In this document: piece by piece, positions 19,131 to 28,544 of the stretch
How the letters are laid out: each line of letters starts with the position of its first letter
Position numbering within the stretch: the stretch's first letter is position 1
NCBI RefSeq assembly: GCF_900163785.1
Contig: NZ_FUKN01000013.1
Coordinates: 558,001-622,000 of the forward strand
Length of the DNA: 64,000 bases
From: Psychrobacter sp. JB385
GTDB lineage: Bacteria; Pseudomonadota; Gammaproteobacteria; Pseudomonadales; Moraxellaceae
Direction: 5' to 3'
Position numbers and translations under genes: made by a program
Notes under the pieces: model-generated
Seen by the model: only the letters and a program-made list of their open reading frames with translations
Told to the model about the DNA's origin: nothing
Database searches by the model: none

Positions 19131-19649
19131 ATCTCTCTCTCTCATTAAATGATAGGTAAAAATAAAATTAAACGCATAGTAACAAAAAATCCCAGTCTTG
19201 GTAACTGTTAATCATAGGCTAAGGACGTTTTTATTGAGTTAACAGTATACTAGTAAGCCATACTTATGGTACCAGTGAGTAGTTTTACTCGGACAGTGAT
19301 ACTAAATTTTTGAAAGTATATCAAATTCTGAGTATTTGATGGCCAATAGATAAAGATATATGAGAAGACACGTCAAAAAATCAAGGCTCGAAAAGAGCGA
19401 CTTATTGTGAAATGCTATCATCAATGCTACTATCAAATGGTAATAATTACTTGTATTTAGCATGCAATCCACTGAGATGTGATAAAGTTCTAATATGAAG
19501 TCAAAAATCCGTTTTGAGCGGTTGTTGGCCATTGTTTTTATAGGCATCTTGGCCTATTCTGACAAATAATCTTGTTATCAGATTTAACTTACTCGTTGTA
19601 TCCCTTTTCCTTTTTTCTGTTTAGGTTCCCTAACTTGTTCAACACTCCT
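19131..19649. other. Intergenic region between yajC and a divergent CNNM-type gene
   Basis: AT-rich divergent promoter region. A minus-strand frame at 19302-19547 exists but has no ribosome-binding site or recognisable content. A possible alternative TTG start for the downstream gene lies at 19572. Nothing else is supported. Confidence 0.45.
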
Positions 19650-20960
19650 ATGTTTATACCTCGTTTACGTCGTCCACGCGCTCATAAAGAAGCGTCTGCC
19701 AAACCTCCTCCGACGATACGTCATATCATGCGGCTTAGTCGTTACCAGTCAGTTTCTGGTATAGCAGCGCTAATAGCCTCTTTGATGTTGCTAATGTCTT
19801 CTTCTGCTTTTGCAGCAGGGGCAGGAGCGGTAGCAACAGAGGCGATAGCAGATCCAACTGCCACAAGTGTGTTGTTACTGGTGTTTTTTGTCGTCGTTGC
19901 CATTGGTATCTCATTTATTTGTTCTTTATCAGAAGCAGCGTTATTGAGTATGACACCGTCGTACATTGCTGATATTCAAGAGCATAATCCAAAAAAAGCA
20001 AACATGCTCAGACGCCTAAAAGTTGATAACATCGATCAGTCTTTGGCAGCTATTTTGACTTTAAACACAGTGGCTCATACGTTAGGGTCTATTGGTGCGG
20101 GTGCACAAGCCACCATTGTATTTGGTAGCGCGTGGTTTGGACTGTTTTCTGCGTTTATGACCTTGGCGATTTTATTTTTATCTGAGATTATTCCAAAAAC
20201 ATTAGGCACCATGTACTGGCGTCAAATAAGTGGCGTTGTCGCTTATTTTGTCCGAGGTATTATTCTACTGCTGTATCCTTTGATTTGGATATCAGAGCGA
20301 CTGACAAAATTGCTGGTACGTGGTAAAGAACCTCAAGCGTTTAGCCGTCGTGAGTTTGCCGCACTTGCGAGTATTGGCGAAGAGTCAGGACAAATCGATC
20401 CACTAGAGTCTCGTATTATTCGTAACTTACTGGCGTTTGGTGCCATTAAAGTTGAAGATATTATGACGCCGCGATCGGTGATGTTAGCGTTTGAAGAAAA
20501 CAAAACGGTGGCTGAGTTACTGGTTGATCGTCCAAAATTGACGTTTTCACGATTGCCAATTTATGAAGGCGATTTGGACAATATTACTGGTTTTGTCCTA
20601 AAGACAGATATGCTGTTGGCAAAAGTCAACCATGCTATGCATAAGCCATTGACACAGTTCAAAAGAGAAATTACGTTTGTATTCTCAAAAATGAAGCTGT
20701 TCGACTTGTTAGAGCTGATGCTAAAAAACCGTATTCATATTGCTATCACGGTAGGTGAGTATGGTGAAGTCAAAGGCTTGGTCACCCTAGAAGATGTGTT
20801 TGAAACACTATTGGGTCTTGAAATTGTAGATGAAATAGATCGCGTTGAAGATATGCAAGCGTTGGCTCGTCAAATGATGGACAGACGAGTGGAGCGTTTG
20901 GGTATGAAGCTTAGTGATGATGAAGAATACGAAGACATCAGCGGTAATAGCAAACTGTAA
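19650..20960 (+). CDS. CNNM/CorC-type transporter with DUF21 and CBS domains
   Basis: A protein of about 436 residues. The membrane DUF21 domain includes FFVVVAIGISFICSLSEAALLSMTPSYIADIQ, the S-E-A-A motif of CNNM proteins. It is followed by a CBS pair beginning VEDIMTPRSVMLAFEE and ending GEYGEVKGLVTLEDVFETLLG. Relatives transport or control Mg2+/Co2+; some lack the C-terminal CorC/HlyC domain, as here. The start is uncertain: the frame is open from a TTG at 19572, with ATGs at 19650 and 19728, and none has a convincing ribosome-binding site. The positively charged leader before the first helix is unusual. Confidence 0.8.
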   Translation: MFIPRLRRPRAHKEASAKPPPTIRHIMRLSRYQSVSGIAALIASLMLLMSSSAFAAGAGAVATEAIADPTATSVLLLVFFVVVAIGISFICSLSEAALLSMTPSYIADIQEHNPKKANMLRRLKVDNIDQSLAAILTLNTVAHTLGSIGAGAQATIVFGSAWFGLFSAFMTLAILFLSEIIPKTLGTMYWRQISGVVAYFVRGIILLLYPLIWISERLTKLLVRGKEPQAFSRREFAALASIGEESGQIDPLESRIIRNLLAFGAIKVEDIMTPRSVMLAFEENKTVAELLVDRPKLTFSRLPIYEGDLDNITGFVLKTDMLLAKVNHAMHKPLTQFKREITFVFSKMKLFDLLELMLKNRIHIAITVGEYGEVKGLVTLEDVFETLLGLEIVDEIDRVEDMQALARQMMDRRVERLGMKLSDDEEYEDISGNSKL

Positions 20961-21396
20961 TGCAAACTTGTAGAGGCATCGTTTTTAAATGCATTGTTTG
21001 CAGAGACAAAGATATCGTTAGCAAGAATCAAGCCAGCAGCTGTATATTGTATTCAACGAACTCAGCTGTTTTTGATGGTTTGATTGCCGCATTGTCATAA
21101 CCGTAAGAGTCCCTTTATAACGACATCCTGTACGTTTTGTTTTTCGCAATAATTACACAGGGTGTCACATAACTGTGAGAATTGAATGATACGCTCACTC
21201 TATGATACAAGTAAGCTATCATCGATATTGATTGATATAGTGTTGATGAGATGGTGCTTAGGTATTGAAGTCAATTTATTGATTTATCGAAATATAGAGT
21301 CTAAAAAATAAGTATTTAAATGATAAAAGTATTGATTGTCATCATTCAAATACAATGATATTAACCGCAATGAAAACAGAGTTCCTAAGGATTACC
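20961..21396. other. Intergenic region, no gene seen
   Basis: AT-rich stretch between two plus-strand genes. It probably carries the promoter of the small exported protein downstream. I found no convincing hairpin or reading frame. Confidence 0.4.
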
Positions 21397-21891
21397 ATGA
21401 AACAATTATGGGGTAAAAGGTGGCTCGCGCTATTGATAAAAGGCACAAGCGTTGCTGCAGTTGTAGCAGCGGTGAGTGCAGTAAGTATCACTGCCCAAGC
21501 AGCAACGATGACCGAAGCGCTAGTATTAGATTATATAGCAGCCATGAAGTCGTCAGCGAACAGCCAAAGTATCAACCAAGTTGCCCGTCTGGTTTCTGAT
21601 GATGCACTAATTTCATTATCTAGAAAGGGTAAATCCACCAGTTTAGATAAAGATGCTTATCTAAAATTATTACAGAATAGTTGGAATGATACGTCCAATT
21701 ATAATTATGACATTTCTGTTGATAATATTGTTATTACTGGCACGCAGGCCAAGGCAAATGTCACGACCAATGAGAGTTGGGTAAAAGATGGTCAAAAAGT
21801 TTCATTTGTAACGACATCAAGGGTGACCCTAACAGTCGCCACTGGCAATGCAGTACTGTTACGTGCAGTGTCACAGGTCACCATTAATTAA
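21397..21891 (+). CDS. Small exported protein, hypothetical
   Basis: A 164-residue protein with a signal peptide: basic start (MKQLWGKRWLALLIK), a hydrophobic core rich in Ala/Val and a likely signal peptidase I site at AQA-A near residue 35. The mature part is a single small domain of about 125 residues ending in alternating beta-strand-like segments (DNIVITGTQAKANVTTNESW, VSFVTTSRVTLTVATGNAVLL). This pattern suggests a cystatin/NTF2-like fold, but I cannot prove it. AAGGA stands directly upstream of ATG 21397, so I reject the in-frame start at 21355. Function unknown. Confidence 0.75.
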   Translation: MKQLWGKRWLALLIKGTSVAAVVAAVSAVSITAQAATMTEALVLDYIAAMKSSANSQSINQVARLVSDDALISLSRKGKSTSLDKDAYLKLLQNSWNDTSNYNYDISVDNIVITGTQAKANVTTNESWVKDGQKVSFVTTSRVTLTVATGNAVLLRAVSQVTIN

Positions 21892-22025
21892 TCATTGATG
21901 TGACTGTAGGTCTGGTTTTTGCCTACTATCTTTTAATATTAAGGTAGTTTTTGCTTTACGTTGCATACTATACTACCAAACAACTTTATCTTATCACTTC
22001 TTGTCGTTAGGAAACTTCCAATATC

Positions 22026-25000
22026 ATGTCTACTGTGCTATCAAAATCTCACTCATTTATTGCGTTGCCATTGACGCTTGCGGTCTCCACTTTACTTATC
22101 AGTGCTTGTAGTAATACGTCAGCGGTAAAAGATAAAGGTGTGACCCATGGCTCATCTGTGCTCGTCAAACGTCCCTCCACTCAAGCACCTAAACCAAATA
22201 GTAGCGATGAGTACTCAACTGCGTTTTTGGACGCAGAGAGCTTAGATGAGTTAGCAGATTTGTTAGAAGCCACTGACATGACGATGGTGGAAGGTAACAA
22301 ACTTGCGATTCAACAGTATGGTGATTTGTGGAATCGTTTACGTGCTGGTTATCGCATGAACGGTGGACAGCCAATTTATAACCAGCGTATTGAAGGGCAG
22401 AAAAGCTGGTTTACCAGTCGTCAAGATTACCTTAATCGTTTGACAGCGCGTGCCAGTCGCTATATCTATCATACTGTACGAGAAGCGGAGCGTCGTAATA
22501 TCCCAACGGAGCTTGCTTTATTACCAGTCATTGAGAGCTCTTACGATCCAAGTGGTACAAGTAGTGCGGCAGCGGCAGGTCTGTGGCAGTTTATTCCAAG
22601 TACAGGCCGAATCTATGGTCTGAACCAAAGCGGTACTTATGATGGTCGCCGTGACGTTATCGAATCGACGCGTGCCGCCTATGACTTTTTGACGGCACTG
22701 CACAATCAGTTTGGTAGTTGGGAGCTTGCGCTTGCTGCATACAATGCTGGTCCTGGTCGTATTCAAAAAGCAATCGATGCCAACGCTGCCCGTGGTTTGC
22801 CAACCGACTACTGGTCACTCAGATTGCCTACTGAAACCATGAACTATGTGCCGCGCTTTTTGGCAGTTGCCGAAATCGTTGCCAAGCCTGAGCAATATGG
22901 TGTCTACTTACCAGCCATTGCTAACCGCCAGCATTTCCGTAGTGTGCCAGTCAACTATGGAGTAAGTTTGGCCGAAGTAGCCCAACTAACGGGTGTGAGT
23001 TATGATGAACTAGAAAGACTAAATACGGCTCTGACTTCTGGGCGTGTTGACGCTTCAGGTCCTCAGCGTGTCATCATTCCTAATGATGTCAGTCTCAATG
23101 CAGATGCTAAACTCAGCACATTGAGAGGCAATGGCACAGGTAACGTATTGGCTTCTAATAACACGAGCAGTCCAACGACTACCACAACTACGCCAAGCTA
23201 TAACAGTAAACCATATAGCAACTCTTCTTTGCCATCTACCGGCAGTGCATTGGCTGATTATGCAGCAAGCGCCAGCGTGCCACAGCAAACAACAAGCTAC
23301 ATCTCACCTTCTGTGACACCAACCAGTGGCTCTACCTACAATAGTAGTACACCAAGCCGTACTGAGCCACCACTAACCAATGCAGAAACCAGCAAGATCA
23401 ATGCTGAGCTTAAGAGTAGTAATAGTCTGCCTACGACTTCTGCCCAAATCACTCAGAATAATACGATTGTTCAAGAACCACCATTGAGCAAAGAAGAGCG
23501 TGATTTCATTGCCAATCAAATTCGTACCAGTACGTCTGAGACTAATGTCATCAATGCAGATGGTAATATTAATTTATCAGCAGTACAGACGCAGCAGTCT
23601 ATTCTAGAAGCCAGTGGAGAAGAGAAAAAACTGAGCTTTGCAAATTCTTCAGCGAGCAAACCTAAGCCTCAAGGCACACGTACAACGTATACCGTAAAAC
23701 GTGGTGATACTTTATCCAATATCGCCAGTCGTGCTGGTGTGAACTGGCGTGATATCGCAGAGTGGAACCAAATAGATGCCAGTGCTAATCTGCTATCTGG
23801 TAGTACCCTGTATTTATATAACGCCAAAACCATTGAACCTTTGAGCACAGAGAGCAGTGCCGCAGCCAAGCAACCAGAAAGCTATGTGGTACAAGGCGGA
23901 GATACCTTAATTGGAACGGCGAATCGCTTTGGTTTGTCAGTCACTCAGCTAGCCAGTTACAACAATCTTAGTAGCCGTGCCGACTTGCTAAGAGGTCAAA
24001 AGCTATGGCTGATACCAGGCAAAGTATCTGCGCCTGCTGTGACTCCAGCAGCACCGTCTAGTAAGCCAAGTAAATCAAGTACAGCTACTAAAAACTATAA
24101 AGTAAAAGCAGGAGATGGTCTGATTGCACTGGCACGTCAGTTCAATGTTCCAACGAATACACTTGCTACATTGAACGGTATTGGCGCTACAGATTCATTG
24201 TACGTTGGTCAAACGCTAAAAGTACCTGCTAGTGTTGATTTCAATGCCGCTGCCAGCACCGCCTCTACTGTAAGTAGCAGTAACGGCACCAGTAGCTCAA
24301 GCTCAGTCGCGACAACCAACTACAAAGTTAAGTCGGGCGATACCTTAATTGGAATCGCTAATAGTGTAGGGGTTAGTCCAGCGGACATCGCAGCGGTCAA
24401 TAGTAATTTTAATGCCAATGCACGTTTGCAACGTGGTCAGACTATTAAAGTACCTGTGTCTAAAGAATTGGTAGATCGCCAGCTTAATGACAAAGAAGTC
24501 AGTTATAAAGTGAAGTCTGGGGATACCTTGACAGGCGTGGCGCAACGCTACAATATTGGCATCAGTGATTTGGCTGCCGCTAATAATCTAAAAACCAATT
24601 CTAATCTCATATTGGGTCGTACCATTACGATCCCTGCTGGCGGTAGTGTCACAACTTCTAGCGCTTCTAGCAGCACTAAGCAAAGTAGTAGCAGTAACAC
24701 TACTAGCACAGCAAGCAGCACTAGTACTGGTAAAAAACTGGGAAATACTGAAAGCTACAAAGTCAAATCAGGTGATGGCTTAATTGCGCTAGCCCGTCAA
24801 TTTGGCGTCTCAGTAGAAGACTTGGCTGCAACCAATGACATGGCAACCAATGCCCAATTGCAGCGTGGACAGACGCTTAAAGTACCAAAAGCAACCGTCA
24901 GTTACACCGTGGGTTCAGGTGACAGCTTGATTGGACTGGCGCGTAAGTACGGTGTATCGACGCAAGAGTTGGCTGATATGAATAATATAGCTGCCAATAC

Positions 25001-25043
25001 CATGCTACAACGTGGTCAACGTCTCACAGTACCAAACCGCTAG
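22026..25043 (+). CDS. mltD: Membrane-bound lytic murein transglycosylase D with seven LysM repeats
   Basis: A 1,005-residue lipoprotein (lipobox LISAC at about 24-28). An SLT domain follows: the catalytic Glu is in VIESSYDPSGTSSAAAAGLWQF, with the AYNAGPGRIQKAI motif downstream. A degenerate LysM-like unit follows, then a Ser/Thr/Asn-rich linker. Seven LysM repeats then run to the C-terminus, each starting with a Y-x-V-x-x-GD-x-L pattern. E. coli MltD is about 450 residues with two LysM, so this is a greatly extended peptidoglycan-binding version. It cleaves glycan strands to 1,6-anhydro ends. A terminator follows. Confidence 0.92.
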   Translation: MSTVLSKSHSFIALPLTLAVSTLLISACSNTSAVKDKGVTHGSSVLVKRPSTQAPKPNSSDEYSTAFLDAESLDELADLLEATDMTMVEGNKLAIQQYGDLWNRLRAGYRMNGGQPIYNQRIEGQKSWFTSRQDYLNRLTARASRYIYHTVREAERRNIPTELALLPVIESSYDPSGTSSAAAAGLWQFIPSTGRIYGLNQSGTYDGRRDVIESTRAAYDFLTALHNQFGSWELALAAYNAGPGRIQKAIDANAARGLPTDYWSLRLPTETMNYVPRFLAVAEIVAKPEQYGVYLPAIANRQHFRSVPVNYGVSLAEVAQLTGVSYDELERLNTALTSGRVDASGPQRVIIPNDVSLNADAKLSTLRGNGTGNVLASNNTSSPTTTTTTPSYNSKPYSNSSLPSTGSALADYAASASVPQQTTSYISPSVTPTSGSTYNSSTPSRTEPPLTNAETSKINAELKSSNSLPTTSAQITQNNTIVQEPPLSKEERDFIANQIRTSTSETNVINADGNINLSAVQTQQSILEASGEEKKLSFANSSASKPKPQGTRTTYTVKRGDTLSNIASRAGVNWRDIAEWNQIDASANLLSGSTLYLYNAKTIEPLSTESSAAAKQPESYVVQGGDTLIGTANRFGLSVTQLASYNNLSSRADLLRGQKLWLIPGKVSAPAVTPAAPSSKPSKSSTATKNYKVKAGDGLIALARQFNVPTNTLATLNGIGATDSLYVGQTLKVPASVDFNAAASTASTVSSSNGTSSSSSVATTNYKVKSGDTLIGIANSVGVSPADIAAVNSNFNANARLQRGQTIKVPVSKELVDRQLNDKEVSYKVKSGDTLTGVAQRYNIGISDLAAANNLKTNSNLILGRTITIPAGGSVTTSSASSSTKQSSSSNTTSTASSTSTGKKLGNTESYKVKSGDGLIALARQFGVSVEDLAATNDMATNAQLQRGQTLKVPKATVSYTVGSGDSLIGLARKYGVSTQELADMNNIAANTMLQRGQRLTVPNR

Positions 25044-25107
25044 TCGTACAGGAGTAACTAAAGCTAATATCAGTTTACCGACTAAAGGTTTAAACCTAAA
25101 TACGTAA

Positions 25108-25137
25108 AAAAGCTGCTCTTTATAGAGCAGCTTTTTT
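25108..25137. terminator. Bidirectional terminator between mltD and the MltF-like gene
   Basis: AGCTGCTCT (25111-25119) pairs perfectly with AGAGCAGCT (25124-25132), flanked by A-run and T-run. It sits between convergent genes. Confidence 0.9.
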
Positions 25138-25178
25138 ATTAGATTATTTACCCATGAATGATGGATAAAAATCTGTGG

Positions 25179-26387
25179 TTAAACCGTTTGGGTTTTTATC
25201 GTCTCAAGGTAGCTTCTGATATTACTGACATAATGCATCGCCTGACCGTAACGACTGTTAGAGGCTTTATTATCAGCCAAATATGCATAAACGTTTGCCC
25301 AGCTTTTATCATCAATACCCTGATCTCTTAATTTACGCTGGATACTTTTTACCGCATTGGGGCCCATGTTATAACCCGCAAGCGCAAACCAGATACGATC
25401 TGTTTTTGGCACGTCTGCAAACTCGCTTTTTACTTGCTCTAAATAGCGTGCGCCACCACCGATACTTTGATAAGGATCTACGCGGTCTGATACGCCCATC
25501 GCTTTAGCGGTATTATTGGTTAGCATCATAAGGCCACGCACACCAGTGGGTGAGACAGCATTGGCATCAAGGTGTGATTCTTGATAGCCCATTGCGACAA
25601 GCAATTCCCAATCGTGGTTATAATTGCGCGCCTGTTCTTCAAAAGAAGATTGATAATCAGGCAGCTTCTCTGTCAGCGTCTTTTTGAAATGATCTTGACT
25701 ATAAGCATCTTTTAATAAGTTTTGATTATAGAATGCCGCCAGCTTTTGCGTGTTTTTTAGCTTGATGCTATCACACAAGAAATAACTGGCTTTTTTTGAT
25801 AAAGGATCTGTTGAAGAGCCAAATGTCCAGCTTACTTTTGGATGCAGCCCGTTTTTGGTTAAACTGGCATCATAGCCGCAGCTGACGTTGACAGACGCCA
25901 AATTCAGCTTGCTTTTTAGTTGCGTACTGGCTGTGGTCAGCGCCATATCTGCTTTACCTGAACGCAAGGCTTTTAGCGCTGCTTCCTCATTGGCATAAGC
26001 TTGAAGATTGATATCGACACCAAGCTCATCGGCATAAGTACGTACCAAATCAAAGCCAAAACCGTGTTGGAAACCATCAGTGGCAAAGTACGTGCTATCA
26101 CCTGGGACAGCAGCAATCGTCAGCGTATTATTAAGCATGACGTGGTCATAAGCTGGCATTTGCACGCCCATCGTCGTCAAACTCTGAGCGGGGAGCGAGA
26201 GAAAGGCGATACTAGAGATTTGTGCCAACTTCTTAGTTTTGGAAAAACGAGTCGAGGTAATAGGGGTAACGGATGAAACGATGTTACTTTTAGTGTTGAG
26301 TCGGCGTTTGGTTGGACGCAGTAAATAAGAAATACGGCGTTTTGCCCCTTGCGCAGATACCTTTACACGGTAAGTAATACGCTGCAT
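25179..26387 (-). CDS. MltF-like lytic transglycosylase with solute-binding-like domain
   Basis: A 402-residue protein with the two-domain layout of MltF. Residues about 85-240 are a periplasmic substrate-binding-type domain (AAVPGDSTYFATDGFQHGFGFDLVRTYADELG). Residues about 260-400 are an SLT domain, with the catalytic Glu in MGYQESHLDANAVSPTG and the ALAGYNMGPNAVKSIQ motif. The N-terminus is long and basic (many Arg/Lys before a hydrophobic stretch), so the membrane anchor or signal is not standard and the start could be further downstream. It is shorter than E. coli MltF (518). Confidence 0.85.
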   Translation of the reverse strand: MQRITYRVKVSAQGAKRRISYLLRPTKRRLNTKSNIVSSVTPITSTRFSKTKKLAQISSIAFLSLPAQSLTTMGVQMPAYDHVMLNNTLTIAAVPGDSTYFATDGFQHGFGFDLVRTYADELGVDINLQAYANEEAALKALRSGKADMALTTASTQLKSKLNLASVNVSCGYDASLTKNGLHPKVSWTFGSSTDPLSKKASYFLCDSIKLKNTQKLAAFYNQNLLKDAYSQDHFKKTLTEKLPDYQSSFEEQARNYNHDWELLVAMGYQESHLDANAVSPTGVRGLMMLTNNTAKAMGVSDRVDPYQSIGGGARYLEQVKSEFADVPKTDRIWFALAGYNMGPNAVKSIQRKLRDQGIDDKSWANVYAYLADNKASNSRYGQAMHYVSNIRSYLETIKTQTV

Positions 26388-27296
26388 GGATGTCTCCTGA
26401 TTTTAGCCATCCTACTTACCCTAAAACGTAAATGAACCACGCTGATACAATAGACGTAGACCACTATTACATTTCAAATGATAGGGCACTCATCGAATAG
26501 ACAAGTCCACCATCACTCTGTTTTATCATCGCTCCGCTACTAGCTGTCTTAATAAGGTAGCAGGATGCTTTATGTATTCGCTCTCTATTGGCATAAACGT
26601 TGGCGACTAAAAAGATCGCCCTTAAAATCTAGACGCACAACCACGCGAAGGGTATAAATCGAATGACTCCTTCACCGATAATAGAGAGCAACAATAGTAA
26701 AACAACGATAGATCAAACACAGGTAAGGTCATGAATAAGTTATCAAAACAACACCGTATATCAATGGGTCAGCAGAGGTAATTATCATTACCACATCGCT
26801 GTCGCTCGAATATCAATACGTTCATATTTTTCACTATTGGCGTGTGTATTCATTTATCACGCAGCAAATAGGTGCAAATATGTCATTGTTCAGTTATAAG
26901 GATGAGCAAATAACCTTGATAGATAAGGACAGCAATCATAACTGTCTTATCATCAAAATATGCAACATCGTTATTAAGACGCCAAAATAAAGGCAAGTAT
27001 CACTGCTCAAAATATATGAGACAGTAAAAAGCCAATGGACAACCAGTCTAAAACCTCACAAAACAATAAGATAGTAGAGAGTTATCCCCATTAAAGCGCC
27101 ATAACCGGAAGCTATAATAAATGGGAAGTCTCATGACAAGACGTTCTTTCTTCAATGAGTAATATGTAGATACTAATAGGATTATTCAAGAGGAGTTAAG
27201 AAATAAGCGATAAAACTTAACAATAGAACTATAGACGGTAAAAAATAGGGTCATTATTTATGGGTTTACAAGAATAAATATCATAAAAACAGAGGC
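26388..27296. other. Nearly 1 kb without a supported gene; possible non-coding transcript
   Basis: No frame with family-like content is present on either strand. A strong hairpin forms at 26917-26956: TTGAT-GATAAG-ACAG pairs with CTGTCTTATCATCAA with two single-base bulges and a 9-nt loop. A short plus-strand frame near 26731 (about 16 codons, after AGGTAAGGTC) has a ribosome-binding-site-like sequence. A TATAAT hexamer occurs at 27113-27118. A plus-strand terminator closes the region at 27334, although no plus-strand gene lies upstream of it. Confidence 0.35.
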
Positions 27297-27334
27297 AATA
27301 AGACAAGAAATGGCTCTTCTCGTCTTATTTTTTT
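27297..27334 (+). terminator. Plus-strand terminator with no annotated upstream gene
   Basis: AATAAGAC (27297-27304) pairs with GTCTTATT (27322-27329), continuing inward with AGAA/TTCT, and is followed by T-run on the plus strand only. The neighbours on both sides are minus-strand genes, so this orientation suggests a plus-strand RNA ending here. Confidence 0.6.
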
Positions 27335-27371
27335 GACCGTTTTGGCCAAACGCTCTTCAGTCATGGGGTAA

Positions 27372-28205
27372 TTAAGCAGGGTTTTCAATATCAATAAAAG
27401 TGACAGGCAGCGCAAAATGATCAGCAAGCACATGACCTAAAGCTTCAATACCGCCACGCTCTGTCGCATGATGACCGCAGGCAAAATAATCTATGCCAAG
27501 CTCACGAGCAATGTGAGTAGTGCGCTCTGATATCTCTCCAGAAATAAAGGCATCACAGCCCATGATCGCCGCCTGTTCAATCATGTCTTGCGCGCCGCCC
27601 GTACAGATACCGATGCGCTCAATCATTCGCTCATTTTCTATCAGGTTGCCGGTCTCATGAGAGGCATGATAGTTGGCTGAGATGTGTAGTGGTTTACGTC
27701 CCAATACTTGAGTGATGTGAGCAATAAGACTGCCTGCGCTCTGCGGCTGACAAGTAGTGATATTGCCAACAGGATGCGACTCATGAGGGTATAGCGCACC
27801 AGTGATGGTCAAATTCAGTAACTCTGCAAGTTTGGCATTATTGCCAATGATTGGATGAGCATCAAGCGGCAGATGATAACCGATCATAGAGATACCATGT
27901 TGCATCAGTTTGCGGATACGTCGTCCTTTCATTCCCGTAATAGGAGCGGGTTCGCCTTTCCAAAAATAACCATGATGTACCATGATGACATCTGCATTCT
28001 CTGCAATAGCCGCATCAATCAGCGCTTCACAAGCAGTCACACCAGTGACAATACGCTGCACAGGGCGTCCACCATCAACTTGTAAGCCATTTGGAGCATA
28101 GTCTTTAAATGCGCCAGCCGATAGGTAGTCATCACAAAACTGCGTTAAGTCTTGTACGCTGATACCAGTAGGGAGGGTAGGTGTTGAGACAGAGTTGGTG
28201 GTCAT
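27372..28205 (-). CDS. Nif3-like dinuclear metal centre hexameric protein (YbgI family)
   Basis: A 277-residue NIF3/YbgI-family protein. Conserved metal-ligand segments are visible: DVIMVHHGYFWKGEP, GISMIGYHLPLDAHPIIGNNAKLAELL, and near the C-terminus GIDYFACGHHATERGGIEALG. GICTGGAQDMIEQA is also typical. Members form toroidal hexamers with two metals per subunit. Biochemical role is not settled; YbgI relatives have been linked to GTP cyclohydrolase-like chemistry. ATG at 28205 is preferred over the one at 28241 because AAGGAAAATAAAA precedes it. Monocistronic. Confidence 0.88.
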   Translation of the reverse strand: MTTNSVSTPTLPTGISVQDLTQFCDDYLSAGAFKDYAPNGLQVDGGRPVQRIVTGVTACEALIDAAIAENADVIMVHHGYFWKGEPAPITGMKGRRIRKLMQHGISMIGYHLPLDAHPIIGNNAKLAELLNLTITGALYPHESHPVGNITTCQPQSAGSLIAHITQVLGRKPLHISANYHASHETGNLIENERMIERIGICTGGAQDMIEQAAIMGCDAFISGEISERTTHIARELGIDYFACGHHATERGGIEALGHVLADHFALPVTFIDIENPA

Positions 28206-28544
28206 TTTTATTTTCCTTATCATTGGCATGTTTTGAGTCAAAATGAATGCGCTACAAATAGCTTATCATTAAATAGACTGTCACTGTACAGGGCAGAGTG
28301 CTTAAAGCCTGCATTTTAACATGACACTGCAAAAGAGTAGACAAAGGCAATAACTGAAATGGTACACGATACGTGACAATTTGATGATATGGAGAGTTAT
28401 ACTTTACGCACGTGAGCCTGTACCCAACATCACCTATTATGACCTCTCGGCAGTGATTGCCACTGGATAGGTGAGGCGGAATCGGCACGTTTCTCCTACT
28501 TCATTCACTTTCGTTTGCTTGTATCAAATTTATAGAGGTTTTAT
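28206..28544. other. Divergent promoter region of the Nif3-family and DegS-like genes
   Basis: About 340 bases between divergent genes. A minus-strand frame at 28252-28488 lacks a ribosome-binding site and looks accidental. No clear operator was found. Confidence 0.4.

Noticed and set aside
19302..19547. Minus-strand 81-codon frame upstream of the CNNM-type gene
   Set aside because: Low-complexity, AT-driven hydrophobic content and no ribosome-binding site.
23680..25040. Regularly spaced repeats resembling a repeat array
   Set aside because: These are the LysM-coding repeats of mltD; they diverge at the DNA level and are in frame, not a CRISPR array.
26732..26782. 16-codon plus-strand frame with an AGGTAAGGTC upstream sequence
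   Set aside because: Too short and without distinctive content to call as a gene; mentioned only as part of the gene-free region.
28252..28488. Minus-strand 78-codon frame between the Nif3-family and DegS-like genes
   Set aside because: No ribosome-binding site; occupies the divergent promoter region.
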